Assembly (NCBI GenBank): GCA_964537925.1
Contig: CAZICV010000001.1
Coordinates: forward strand, 1,426,001 to 1,490,000
Length of the DNA: 64,000 nt
Direction: 5' to 3'
From: SLDF01 sp964537925
GTDB taxonomy: Bacteria; Bacteroidota; Bacteroidia; Chitinophagales; Saprospiraceae
In this document: positions 54,590 through 63,658 of the stretch, piece by piece
How the letters are laid out: each line of letters opens with the position of its first letter
Numbering within the stretch: the first letter of the stretch is position 1
Program-made: the position numbers and the translations under genes
Notes under the pieces: generated by a model
What the model saw: the letters and a program-made list of their open reading frames with translations, nothing else
Databases searched by the model: none
Told to the model about the DNA's origin: nothing

Positions 54590-54692
54590 TAACCCCACTT
54601 CCTGTTGTTTAAGCTATACTCCTTAACAAGCTTGTAAAGTTAGTTAAAAAACAAGACTACTATCGCATCCTGTTCATAATAAACTTTTTACA

Positions 54693-55967
54693 TCAGTTTC
54701 CCGATACGACCAGCTCCAGCATGTCATCTTTCCGGAGGTATTTAACTGCCAGTTCCTGCAATTCGTTGGGTTGGATATGGCAGATAGTCGATACCAGTTC
54801 GTCGAAGCTCCCGAGCCCGACGCCTTCAAGCAACATACCCTTCACCAGCTCCGATACATGCAGCGGTCCGTCCATAGCCGTGAGCAGGTAGCCCAGTATG
54901 TAGTTGCGTACCATCGAGAGCTCTTCCTCCTCTACCGGTTCGTTGCAGAGGCGGTCCATCTCCGCGTAGATCTGTTCGGCGCCCTGGGCCAGGTATTCAG
55001 GGTCAGTCTCCATCGAGATCAGGAACAGGCCATCCAGCAGCATCGTATCCAATGACGAATAGATGTTGTAGGTGACCCCCATATCTTCTCTGAGGTTCAT
55101 CATGAGCCGCGATCCGAAATATCCGCCCAGTATGGTGTTGAGCACATACATACCGTTGAAATCCGCATGATCCCTGGTGAACAGGCGCCTGCCGATTCTC
55201 AGCGCCACCTGGTGTTTGTTCTGACTGCGGAAGTCGATCCGGCCGGTTGGGGTCGGGTGGAGGGGCAGGACCGGGTCTGTGGCAAAACTCCCCGCTGGAA
55301 GCTTGCCCAGCCATTCGTCCAGCAGGCTGCAGACTTCATCGTCCACCTTGCCGCTGACCATCAGCAGGCCGTTGGCTGCTACATAGCGCTCGCTGTGGTG
55401 CATTCTCAGGGCCTCATAGCTTACCGAGCGCAGGGTCTCTTCCGTAGAGTTGTATCCGTAGGGGTGGTCTGCACCGAAGATGGCGGAGGTAAACTCCCGG
55501 TAAGCGAGAAAGTCGTTTTTGGACAGGTCCAGCTTCAGGCGGTCGACCGCACTTCGCTTTAGTTTGTCCAGCTCTGCCGGGTCGAATGACGGGGACAACA
55601 AGATATCCGCCATCACGGGCAATATCTCCGGCAGGTGCTTTTTGAGGCAGTACAGCACAAAACCCGAATGGTCCAGGCTCTCGGATGTGACCAGGCTGCT
55701 GCCGTAGTAGTCGAAGTGTTCGGAGATCATGGCGCCGGTAAGGGAGCTTGTGCCCTCCCGCATGCCCTGGCAGGTGAAGCGGGCTACCTGGTGTGCCGGC
55801 TCGAACGGCCTGCCGGCCCTGAAGAGTACCTCGATCTTGAGGATGTCCTGTGTACCTGTGCGGATCTCATATACAGGCATGCCGTTTTGCAGGCTCCATT
55901 GCCGGATCGCAGGCATCCGGGGTGCGATCAGCTGGTGTATGAGGGGTGCACGGGCTCTTTTGTCCAT
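54693..55967 (-). CDS. M16 (insulinase)-fold protein lacking the zinc motif
   Basis: The product has 424 residues. It has the two-lobed M16 fold with the C-lobe motif SRLMMNLREDMGVTYNIYSSL, which contains the conserved R and Y of partner subunits. Where the zinc motif HxxEH should be (around residues 63-71) it reads FTCQGMREG, so it should not be catalytic on its own. Such inactive members normally pair with an active one, which is not in this window. The ATG at 55967 follows a TAACTTTG box by 18 bp and is therefore preferred over 56096. Confidence 0.85.
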   Translation of the reverse strand: MDKRARAPLIHQLIAPRMPAIRQWSLQNGMPVYEIRTGTQDILKIEVLFRAGRPFEPAHQVARFTCQGMREGTSSLTGAMISEHFDYYGSSLVTSESLDHSGFVLYCLKKHLPEILPVMADILLSPSFDPAELDKLKRSAVDRLKLDLSKNDFLAYREFTSAIFGADHPYGYNSTEETLRSVSYEALRMHHSERYVAANGLLMVSGKVDDEVCSLLDEWLGKLPAGSFATDPVLPLHPTPTGRIDFRSQNKHQVALRIGRRLFTRDHADFNGMYVLNTILGGYFGSRLMMNLREDMGVTYNIYSSLDTMLLDGLFLISMETDPEYLAQGAEQIYAEMDRLCNEPVEEEELSMVRNYILGYLLTAMDGPLHVSELVKGMLLEGVGLGSFDELVSTICHIQPNELQELAVKYLRKDDMLELVVSGN

Positions 55968-55984
55968 CTCGGTCGATTGGGCGG

Positions 55985-55992
55985 CAAAGTTA
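55985..55992 (-). promoter_or_regulatory. -7 box of the M16-like gene
   Basis: On the minus strand TAACTTTG matches TAnnTTTG 18 bp upstream of the chosen start. It lies in the divergent region with dnaN. Confidence 0.5.
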
Positions 55993-56145
55993 AGAAGAAC
56001 ACGGCGATTGATCATGGATATGCCCGGATAAACGAAGCGTCGGCAGAGGCAGCGGCAGGGCAATTTTCCTGTGCCGATGCTACCGGGGATTGCCATTATC
56101 TTTCTAATTTGTGCCTTTCATTGCCACCAACAAAACACAAGTCTT

Positions 56146-57264
56146 ATGAAGTTCAGTGTAGCATCGGTCGATCTGCTCAAGTCCTTGAATATTGCTTCAG
56201 GCGCCATAGGGACGGGTTCCGTGGTCTACATCCTGGAGGATTTTCTGCTCGGTATCGAAGGCAACCAGATGACGATATCGGCTACCAATATGGAGACGGC
56301 CATTACGACCCGTATGGATATTCAATCCTCGGATTCGGGCCGGCTGGCAATCAGGGGCAAGTTGCTGCTGGATACGCTGAAAGCGCTGCCTGCACAGCCG
56401 GTGACCTTTGACATCGATGAAGACAACCGCACCGCCGAGCTTCAGTCGGCCTTCGGTAAGTATAAGATGGCTTTTGAAAAGCCCGAAGACTTCCCGGCCA
56501 TACCTGAGCCGGACGGCGAGGACACATTCATTCTGCCGGCCTCCGTCCTGCTGAGCGCCATCGCCAATTCGCTCTTTGCGATCAGCAACGACGAGATGCG
56601 TATCGCGATGACAGGATTGTATACCCAGATCGATTTCGACAAGATCGTTTTCGTGGCTACCGATGCACACAAGCTGGTCCGGTATACCTACAATGGCATC
56701 GGCAGCAATTTTTCTTCGAGCTTTATCCTGCCCAAAAAAGCACTGAACCTTCTCAAGAGCATACTGCCCGAGAAAGAGGACGTTTCCATCTCTTTCAACC
56801 GCAACTTCGCCTTTTTCTCCTGGGGTGACACGAGGGTCTCCTGCAGGCTGATCGAGGCGCAGTATCCCAACTACAACGTGGTGATACCAGTCAGCAACTC
56901 CAACAAGATGACAGTTTCGCGCGAAGAGTTTCTCAACTCGCTGCGCCGTATCGCCATATTTGCCAACAAGACGACCAACCAGGTCGTGCTCAGCATCAGC
57001 GACAAGAGCCTCACGATCTCCACGAAGGATGTAGACTTTGCCAACGAGGCGGTGGAGCAGCTCAACTGTACCTACGAGGGTGAGCCGATCGTGATCGGAT
57101 TCAATGCACGGTTCCTGATCGACATGCTGAATGTGCTGCACAACGACGAGATCATCTTCGAGCTGTCCAAACCCAGCACGGCCGGTCTGATACTACCTGC
57201 AGAGCAGGAGCCGCAACAGGATCTGCTCATGCTGGTGATGCCGGTGATGATACCCAACAACTGA
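56146..57264 (+). CDS. dnaN: DNA polymerase III beta subunit (sliding clamp)
   Basis: The product has 372 residues and forms the dimeric clamp of the replicative polymerase. The three-domain beta-clamp pattern is visible (MKFSVASVDLLKSL..., LPASVLLSAIANSLFAIS, FVATDAHKLVRY, and the C-terminal LLMLVMPVMI). The ATG at 56146 is the family start; an upstream frame from 56071 would overlap the divergent promoter. nadD follows after 20 bp. Confidence 0.97.
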   Translation: MKFSVASVDLLKSLNIASGAIGTGSVVYILEDFLLGIEGNQMTISATNMETAITTRMDIQSSDSGRLAIRGKLLLDTLKALPAQPVTFDIDEDNRTAELQSAFGKYKMAFEKPEDFPAIPEPDGEDTFILPASVLLSAIANSLFAISNDEMRIAMTGLYTQIDFDKIVFVATDAHKLVRYTYNGIGSNFSSSFILPKKALNLLKSILPEKEDVSISFNRNFAFFSWGDTRVSCRLIEAQYPNYNVVIPVSNSNKMTVSREEFLNSLRRIAIFANKTTNQVVLSISDKSLTISTKDVDFANEAVEQLNCTYEGEPIVIGFNARFLIDMLNVLHNDEIIFELSKPSTAGLILPAEQEPQQDLLMLVMPVMIPNN

Positions 57265-57284
57265 TCCACCGGCCAGGTCCCCTC

Positions 57285-57857
57285 ATGAAGACAGGACTCT
57301 TCTTCGGTTCTTTCAATCCGGTGCACACCGGGCACATGATCATCGCCAACTACATGGCTACACAGACCGATCTGGACAAGGTCTGGCTGATCGTCTCGCC
57401 CCATAATCCGCTCAAGAACCGGCAGACCCTGGCCAAGGACTACGACCGGCTCCACCTCGTCAATCTCGCCATAGACGAGAACCTGGACCTCCAGGCGTCG
57501 GATATCGAGTTTCACCTGCCCAAGCCCTCGTATACAGTCGATACCCTGGCCTACCTGCATGAAAAGTATCCTGAGCGGGAGTTTGTACTGATCATGGGCA
57601 GCGACAATCTTGAGACACTGGAAAAGTGGAAAAACTACGAGGTCCTGCTGAGAGACTATATGATCTATGTATATGTTCGGCCGGGGTATACCGGGGGTGC
57701 TTTGCGCGATCACGACCATGTGCGCCTGTTCGATGCACCGCTCATGCACCTGTCGGCGACCTATATACGCGACTGTCTGAGAGCGGGCAGGTCAGTCCAG
57801 TACCTTGTGCCGGATCCCGTGTACCGGTATCTTCAGCATACGAATTTGTACCGCTGA
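57285..57857 (+). CDS. nadD: Nicotinate-nucleotide adenylyltransferase
   Basis: The product has 190 residues. GLFFGSFNPVHTGH is the nucleotidyltransferase start with the HxGH motif. The C-terminal ISxTxIR-like motif is seen as LSATYIRD. It converts nicotinate mononucleotide and ATP to deamido-NAD. It lies between dnaN and porZ on the same strand. Confidence 0.95.
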   Translation: MKTGLFFGSFNPVHTGHMIIANYMATQTDLDKVWLIVSPHNPLKNRQTLAKDYDRLHLVNLAIDENLDLQASDIEFHLPKPSYTVDTLAYLHEKYPEREFVLIMGSDNLETLEKWKNYEVLLRDYMIYVYVRPGYTGGALRDHDHVRLFDAPLMHLSATYIRDCLRAGRSVQYLVPDPVYRYLQHTNLYR

Positions 57858-57907
57858 TCCGTTTCTACAGACAAAGAAGGGATATCCTTTCGCCCCAAAA
57901 AGCTGTT

Positions 57908-60220
57908 ATGAAAAAACGATTACTGTTTCTGCTTCTGTGGTTTATAGTCGCTACCGGCCAACACAGCGCCCAGCCGCTGATGAAGATAGGAGACTGGCAT
58001 TCATATCTGCCGCTCCTCACAGGCTCCTCGGTCACCCAGAATGCAGAGCATGTCATCTATGCCACGCAGAGCAAACTCGTGCTCATCCGCAAGGACAATT
58101 TCGAAATGCGGGAGCTGTCCAGGGAGGACGGTCTCAGCGATGTGGATATCCGCCACATTCTCTATCACCCTTCCACGGATGCGCTGATCGTCGTCTATCA
58201 GAACAGCAACATCGATATCCTGAAGGACGGAAAAGTGAACAACCTCAACCAGATCCGGAACAACCTCAGTATCTCCGGCGACAAGACCATTCACGCTATC
58301 TCGGCGGGTCCGGCAGACAGGCTGTACCTTTCAGCCGGGTTCGGCCTCGTGGAGCTCAATCTCAGGACACTGGAGTTCGGTTTTACTACTTTCACACCGG
58401 TACCCGTCTTTGATTTTGCGCACTTCAACGGCTCCCACTTCATAGCTACGGCCGAGGGGCTCTACAGGATATTGTACACACAAGCGACCAACCTGTCGGA
58501 CTTCAGCAGGTGGGAGTACCTGGGGCAATCGGCCGGACTGCCGGACGGCGCTGCCATTCCGTTCGTGGAGACCTCCGAAGGAAGGCTTTATGCAGGAGCA
58601 GGCACAGGTATATGGTCCAGCTCCGATGGCGCAGCATTCAGCTCCTTTGCGACCAGGCCGGGCTTTACGCTGCAGTTCCTCTCCGGGCTTACACGCAGGC
58701 TGAGCGCAGGTTGGGCATGCAATTCAGGCTGCCCCTCACAGATACGTTTTTACCAGGAGGACGGTAGTTCTGTAGGACCTGCCGACGCCTGTTCCAATGT
58801 CACCAGGGGGGCGGTAGAAGACGAATTCGGGGTTATCTGGCTGGCCGACGACTACCAGGACTACAGGCGTCTCAAGGGTTATGAGGGACACTGTGAACGC
58901 TTCTGGTTCAATTCTCCTTTTTCCACCAATGTCAGCGATATCGAAGTAGCGCACGGAAAGGTCGTAGTGGCTTCCGGCGGCCGGCATGCCAATACCTCCT
59001 ACCTGTTCCGTATAGACGGATTCTTTGTGCTGGAGGACGACAAGTGGACGACGTACAATCGCTACACGGTGCCAGAGTTCAACGACCGGGGAATGGCGGA
59101 CTTCTACAAAGTGATCGCGCATCCGAAAGAAGACCGTTTCCTGATCGGCAACTACCTGGCGGGCTTGATCGATTGGAGGGGCCCGGACAATTTCACGATC
59201 TACGACAAGAACAACTCGTCTCTGGGCGGGACGATCGGCGATGAGCAGCGCACCCGGGTCAGCGGATTGGCCTGGGACTCCCGGCTCAATCTCTGGATCA
59301 CCAATTTCCTGGCCAACGAGCCTATTTCAGTATGGACGGCCGACGGCAGGTGGAAGAGCTTCGGTGTGCCTGCAGGGCGTGAACTGCTCGACCTGGTGGT
59401 AGATACCTATGACAACAAATGGGCGGTAGCATACAATGCTGGCGTCCTGGTATTCCAGGAAGGCCAGGATATGAACAACCCGGCCGGCTACAGGTATCGC
59501 CTGATCACCAGTGCCAACAGTCTTCTGCCCAACAACCGGGTCAACTGCCTGGCTGTCGACCTGGACGGGGCCATATGGGTCGGCACCGATCAGGGTATCA
59601 TCGTATTTGAGTGTGGCAGCGACCCTTTCAATACCAACTGCCGTGGTACGGATCGCCGGTTTGAGCAGGACGGTTACGGCGCTATCCTGCTGAGCACCCA
59701 GAGCATACGCTGTATCGCAGTGGACGGCGCCAACCGCAAGTGGATCGGTACGACCAGCGGTATATTCGTACAGTCGCCCAACGGTACGGAGCCGGTCTAC
59801 CAGTTTGATACCCGCAACTCACCCCTGCTGGACAATACCATCATAGACATTGCATTCGATCCGGCATCCAGCCTGGTATATATCGGGACCAACAAGGGGA
59901 TACAGTCATTCAAGGCGGATGCCAGCTTTGCGTCCGCTGTTTTTCAGGAGGAGGTATATGCTTACCCCAATCCCGTAGCGCCTGACTATGACGGGCCCAT
60001 AGCCATCAAAGGACTGGCCAGGGACGCCAACTTCAAGGTCACAGATGTCGAGGGAAGGCTGGTATTCGAAGGGCGAGCCAGCGGAGGCCAGGCGATCTGG
60101 GACGGGCGTGATTTCAGTGGTCGCCGGGTGTCTTCGGGCGTATACCTGGTGTTCTGCACCTACACGAAGAATCTCGAAGTGCCGACTACGCACGTCGCCA
60201 AGATCGTGTTCATAAACTGA
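57908..60220 (+). CDS. porZ: T9SS anionic-LPS delivery protein PorZ
   Basis: The product has 770 residues. A signal peptide ends near HSAQ (residue 22). Two beta-propeller domains follow, beginning with IGDWHSYLPLLTG and carrying two-component-regulator-propeller-like blades. The C-terminal ~90 residues (from about 683, YAYPNPVAPDYDG) form a gliding-type C-terminal domain (GGQAIWDGRDFSGRRVSSGVYLVF). In known systems PorZ is part of the cell-surface attachment complex that joins T9SS cargo to anionic lipopolysaccharide. This fits the several T9SS cargos in the window. The chosen ATG follows nadD by 50 bp. Confidence 0.9.
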   Translation: MKKRLLFLLLWFIVATGQHSAQPLMKIGDWHSYLPLLTGSSVTQNAEHVIYATQSKLVLIRKDNFEMRELSREDGLSDVDIRHILYHPSTDALIVVYQNSNIDILKDGKVNNLNQIRNNLSISGDKTIHAISAGPADRLYLSAGFGLVELNLRTLEFGFTTFTPVPVFDFAHFNGSHFIATAEGLYRILYTQATNLSDFSRWEYLGQSAGLPDGAAIPFVETSEGRLYAGAGTGIWSSSDGAAFSSFATRPGFTLQFLSGLTRRLSAGWACNSGCPSQIRFYQEDGSSVGPADACSNVTRGAVEDEFGVIWLADDYQDYRRLKGYEGHCERFWFNSPFSTNVSDIEVAHGKVVVASGGRHANTSYLFRIDGFFVLEDDKWTTYNRYTVPEFNDRGMADFYKVIAHPKEDRFLIGNYLAGLIDWRGPDNFTIYDKNNSSLGGTIGDEQRTRVSGLAWDSRLNLWITNFLANEPISVWTADGRWKSFGVPAGRELLDLVVDTYDNKWAVAYNAGVLVFQEGQDMNNPAGYRYRLITSANSLLPNNRVNCLAVDLDGAIWVGTDQGIIVFECGSDPFNTNCRGTDRRFEQDGYGAILLSTQSIRCIAVDGANRKWIGTTSGIFVQSPNGTEPVYQFDTRNSPLLDNTIIDIAFDPASSLVYIGTNKGIQSFKADASFASAVFQEEVYAYPNPVAPDYDGPIAIKGLARDANFKVTDVEGRLVFEGRASGGQAIWDGRDFSGRRVSSGVYLVFCTYTKNLEVPTTHVAKIVFIN

Positions 60221-60247
60221 GCGGCGCTGCGGCGGGACCTGTCCGCT

Positions 60248-61405
60248 TCAATGTACGACGGGCTGGTCTTCTTTGAAGACACTGCGCTGCAGTACTTCTT
60301 CGTAGAATGCTTCGTACTGGGGCAATATCTTGTCCAGTTCAAACTTGCGGGCATGTTCCAGGGCGTTCCTGCGAAACTCGGCCAGCATCTCGTCGTTGCT
60401 GAGTAGTTGCAGCGCATAGGCCGCCATGGCGTCGACATCGCCTACCTTGCACAGGAATCCCGTCTTATTGTGGATATTGACCTCCGGCAGCCCTCCTATG
60501 TCGCTTGAGATCACCGGTACTTCACAAGCCATGGCTTCCAGTGCCGCCAACCCGAAGGATTCGGATGCAGATGGCATGAGAAACAGGTCCGATACGGCCA
60601 GTATCTCCTCGATGGCATCCTGTTTGCCCAGGAATCTTACATGCTGGCATATCTCCAGCTGTCTGCACAGTCGCTCCAGGTTGGTACGCTCCGGTCCGTC
60701 ACCGATCAGCAGCAGCTTGCAGGGTATATGCTCGTGGACAAGGCGGAAAGTATGGATCACGTCTTCCACCCGCTTCACCTTGCGGAAGTTGGACACATGG
60801 ACCAGCACACGTTCGCCGTCGGGGGCGATCGCCTTGCGGAAATGGTCCTTGTCCCGGCGCTGAAAGCGGTTGAAGTCGACGAAATTGTATATCACGCGTA
60901 TGTCCTGCTTTACGGCAAAGAGCTCCATCGTCTTCTGCTTGAGGCTCTCGGACACGGCTGTGAGCCCGTCGCTCTTGTTCATACTGAATGTGACGACCGG
61001 GGCAAAGGACTTGTCCTGCCCGACGAGGTTGATATCCGTCCCGTGCAGGGTAGTCACTACCGGTATATATTTCCCGTGTGTCAGCAGGATCTTCTTGGCC
61101 AGGTAGGCGACAGAAGCATGTGGTATGGCGTAGTGCACATGCAGGAGGTCCAGTCGCTCATACAGCACGACATCCACCAGTTTGCTGGCCAGCGCCGACT
61201 CGTAGGGTGTGTACTCAAACAGCGGGTAGTCGCCGGGGTCTACCTCGTGCAGGTAGACATTCTCCTGGAAGCTCGTCAGGCGTACAGGACGCTTGTAGGT
61301 GATGAAGTGGATCTGGTGTCCTTTCCGTGCGAGGCCCAGCCCCAGTTCGGTGGCCAGTACACCGCTCCCGCCAAAGGTAGGGTAACAAACAATACCGATC
61401 TTCAT
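60248..61405 (-). CDS. bshA: N-acetyl-alpha-D-glucosaminyl L-malate synthase
   Basis: The product has 385 residues. The GT-B glycosyltransferase fold has the BshA-type start (IGIVCYPTFGGSGVLATELG), HVHYAIPHA, TLHGTDI and the C-terminal PSASESFGLAALEAMACEVPVI nucleotide-sugar motif. BshA makes the first intermediate of bacillithiol from UDP-GlcNAc and malate. Other bsh genes are not in the window. Confidence 0.94.
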   Translation of the reverse strand: MKIGIVCYPTFGGSGVLATELGLGLARKGHQIHFITYKRPVRLTSFQENVYLHEVDPGDYPLFEYTPYESALASKLVDVVLYERLDLLHVHYAIPHASVAYLAKKILLTHGKYIPVVTTLHGTDINLVGQDKSFAPVVTFSMNKSDGLTAVSESLKQKTMELFAVKQDIRVIYNFVDFNRFQRRDKDHFRKAIAPDGERVLVHVSNFRKVKRVEDVIHTFRLVHEHIPCKLLLIGDGPERTNLERLCRQLEICQHVRFLGKQDAIEEILAVSDLFLMPSASESFGLAALEAMACEVPVISSDIGGLPEVNIHNKTGFLCKVGDVDAMAAYALQLLSNDEMLAEFRRNALEHARKFELDKILPQYEAFYEEVLQRSVFKEDQPVVH

Positions 61406-61709
61406 ATATGCTCGTATGCCGGCTGGTCGGGCGGCAGGCCCTGCAGTCGAAAAGTTTGTACAAGATAACAGGATATCGGCCTTTATGTTCCCGCAGAGCA
61501 GGTAGGATTTTGCTGTGGCTGCCGGAGTTCTGTGTATTGGTCGCCGGCGAAAAATCCGTACCCGATCCCCGGATTTCCCGCATTTGGGTTATTTTCGCGA
61601 GTTGCATGCACGAGAACATTTGCGGTAGGCAAGCTGTTTCAATCCACAGAAGGCATCCGACCCAACCCGTTTTCGCAGGAATAAGCACAACTTTTTAACT
61701 TTCCGACCT
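61406..61709. other. 304-bp divergent intergenic region
   Basis: It separates bshA (minus) and the MerR-like gene (plus) and should hold both promoters. I see only imperfect -7 boxes on the plus strand, such as TATTTTCG near 61591 and TAACTTTC near 61696. No RNA gene or repeat is recognised. Confidence 0.5.
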
Positions 61710-62630
61710 TTGGCGATCTACTCGATAAAGGACCTCGAAAAACTCTCGGGCATCAAAGCCCATACGCTTCGCATCTGGGAGAAGCGCTACGGCATTATTC
61801 AGCCCCGGCGGACGGATACCAATATACGGTACTACCTTGACGAAGACCTGAAGCGCCTGCTCAATATAGCCCTGCTCAATCGTTACGGCGTCAAGATATC
61901 CAAGATCGCCACCATGGACGACGAAGAGATAGAGATGCAGGTGACCCGCATATCTGGCCAGACCAACGAATACGATGTACAGCTCGATGCGCTGACGATC
62001 TCCATGATCGAGATGGATGAGAGCAGGTTTGACAGGATCATCCGGCAGAATGTGGGCCAGATCGGGTTTGAGCGGACCATGATGGAAGTCATATACCCCT
62101 TCCTCGACAAGCTGGGCGTGCTGTGGTTTACCGGCTCGCTCAACGCCGCCCAGGAAAGCTTCATGGCCAACCTGATCCGGCAGAAACTCTACGTAGCCAT
62201 AGACGGTCTGGACACGGGGTCCGGTCGCGAGATGAAGAAATTCCTGTTGTTTTTGCCCGAAGGAGAGACCCAGGAGCTAAGCCTGCTTTTTCTCCACTAC
62301 ATGCTCAAATCCCGGAAGTACAATGTGGTCAACATAGGGATGAACCTGACCCTGGAAGATGTGCGGGATGCATATGAGATACACCGGCCGGATTTTATCT
62401 TCACCATCATCAACGAACCGCGTCAGCGCCAGGGCGTCCAGGATTACGTGTCTAGATTGTCGGCCTTTTTCAGCGAGACCCGGATACTGCTTTCGGGCTA
62501 TCAGATTGCCCAGCAGAATATCCGTGCCGCTAAAAACTACTTTGTACTCCGGTCGCTGGAGGAGGTCCTTCACTATATCGAGGCAGACCAGCACAAAGAC
62601 ATGCCGGGCGAATCCCTTCAAAAAAGATAG
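61710..62630 (+). CDS. MerR-family regulator with a B12-binding-like domain
   Basis: The product has 306 residues and starts at TTG. An N-terminal MerR winged helix (about 1-70; YSIKDLEKLSGIKAHTLRIWEKRY) is followed by a helical bundle (about 85-175) and a Rossmann-like domain (about 180-295), as in CarA/CarH-type regulators. The usual cobalamin His motif is absent: the bundle reads WFTGSLNAAQES and the next domain EGETQEL, with Q in place of the usual H. It should bind DNA but may sense something other than B12. Confidence 0.87.
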   Translation: MAIYSIKDLEKLSGIKAHTLRIWEKRYGIIQPRRTDTNIRYYLDEDLKRLLNIALLNRYGVKISKIATMDDEEIEMQVTRISGQTNEYDVQLDALTISMIEMDESRFDRIIRQNVGQIGFERTMMEVIYPFLDKLGVLWFTGSLNAAQESFMANLIRQKLYVAIDGLDTGSGREMKKFLLFLPEGETQELSLLFLHYMLKSRKYNVVNIGMNLTLEDVRDAYEIHRPDFIFTIINEPRQRQGVQDYVSRLSAFFSETRILLSGYQIAQQNIRAAKNYFVLRSLEEVLHYIEADQHKDMPGESLQKR

Positions 62631-62704
62631 CGATTCGCCTCTATCCGGTTAAACAAACTTGCCGTGCATTCCGTTCTCAACTAAAAACCGAAAAAATACT
62701 GATC

Positions 62705-63361
62705 ATGAAACAAATCAAGTGGTATGCTTTTGCCTTCTTGCTGGCAGGGGCGTTTGCAGCATGCTCCTCTCCTTCCGGAGAGCAAGCAACAACAGGCGAT
62801 GCAGCCGAAGAGTCTCAGGCTACAGAGGGTTCTGCTACCTATGTACTGGATGAGGGTGTCGTATTCTGGGAGGGCAGCAAGCCTGCCGGTACACATACCG
62901 GTACCATCAAAGTATCTGACGCACAGCTGAGCGTGGAAAACGGAGAGCTGATCGCAGGCAATTTCTCGCTGGATCTGGGGTCGCTGGAAGTGACTGATCT
63001 GCAGGGCGAGGACAAAGGTAAGCTTGAAGGCCACCTTAAGTCGCCTGACTTCTTCGACGCAGCTACGCACCCGTCGGGCACTTTCGTGATCTCATCTGTG
63101 GAAAAAGTAGAAGGAGAGCCGGGCATTACGCACCGTATCACGGGCAACCTGACCCTGAAAGGCGTCACCAAGAGCGTGACAATACCGGCAGAGGTCTCTG
63201 TCGCCGGTGATTCTTTCAGTGCGAAGACACCTAAGTTCGTGATCGACAGGACTCAGTGGAACATCATGTGGGGCTCAGAGTCTGTCATAGACAAGGCCAA
63301 GGATGCGCTGGTGAACGACCAGGTAGGACTGGAGATAGGTCTTAAGGCTACCAAGAGCTAA
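62705..63361 (+). CDS. YceI-family lipoprotein
   Basis: The product has 218 residues. A lipobox (FAACS) leads into a Ser/Glu/Thr-rich linker and the YceI barrel (about 45-218), with GTHTGTIKVSD, HLKSPDFFDAATHP and ITGNLTLKGVTKSVTIP motifs. YceI proteins are lipocalin-like and bind isoprenoid or lipid molecules in the periplasm. A terminator follows. Confidence 0.92.
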   Translation: MKQIKWYAFAFLLAGAFAACSSPSGEQATTGDAAEESQATEGSATYVLDEGVVFWEGSKPAGTHTGTIKVSDAQLSVENGELIAGNFSLDLGSLEVTDLQGEDKGKLEGHLKSPDFFDAATHPSGTFVISSVEKVEGEPGITHRITGNLTLKGVTKSVTIPAEVSVAGDSFSAKTPKFVIDRTQWNIMWGSESVIDKAKDALVNDQVGLEIGLKATKS

Positions 63362-63392
63362 GCCAGTCTGCTTAGAGGCTACAGGAAAATGT

Positions 63393-63431
63393 GAAGCCGG
63401 TTCCACTTGCGGGACCGGCTTCTTTGTTTTT
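63393..63431 (+). terminator. Rho-independent terminator of the YceI gene
   Basis: A 12-bp stem with one G-T pair (63393-63404 with 63411-63422) has a 6-nt loop and is followed by TTTGTTTTT. Confidence 0.88.
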
Positions 63432-63658
63432 CAAAACTAACTGTACTAACCATTCAAAAATTGCCGACAGGATATCCATCGGGTATGTATACCGGGGTCA
63501 ATCCTGTGTACACCCGGAAAACGCCTGAGCAGCCATCGTCGCTGCTTACTGCCGGAAAATAAATAAGGGACGTACATTGACGAAATCCTCTATCCGCCGG
63601 GTCTGCCTCGGGGACACGTAGAGGGGGAAGAAGGATATCTCAGGATATATGTGTGGTG

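Noticed and set aside
56071..56145. Longer dnaN start
   Set aside because: It runs through the divergent promoter region and adds residues absent from the clamp family.
63432..63658. Possible small gene or RNA between the YceI terminator and lspA
   Set aside because: No open frame with a credible start, no stable hairpin and no promoter match were seen in these 227 bp.
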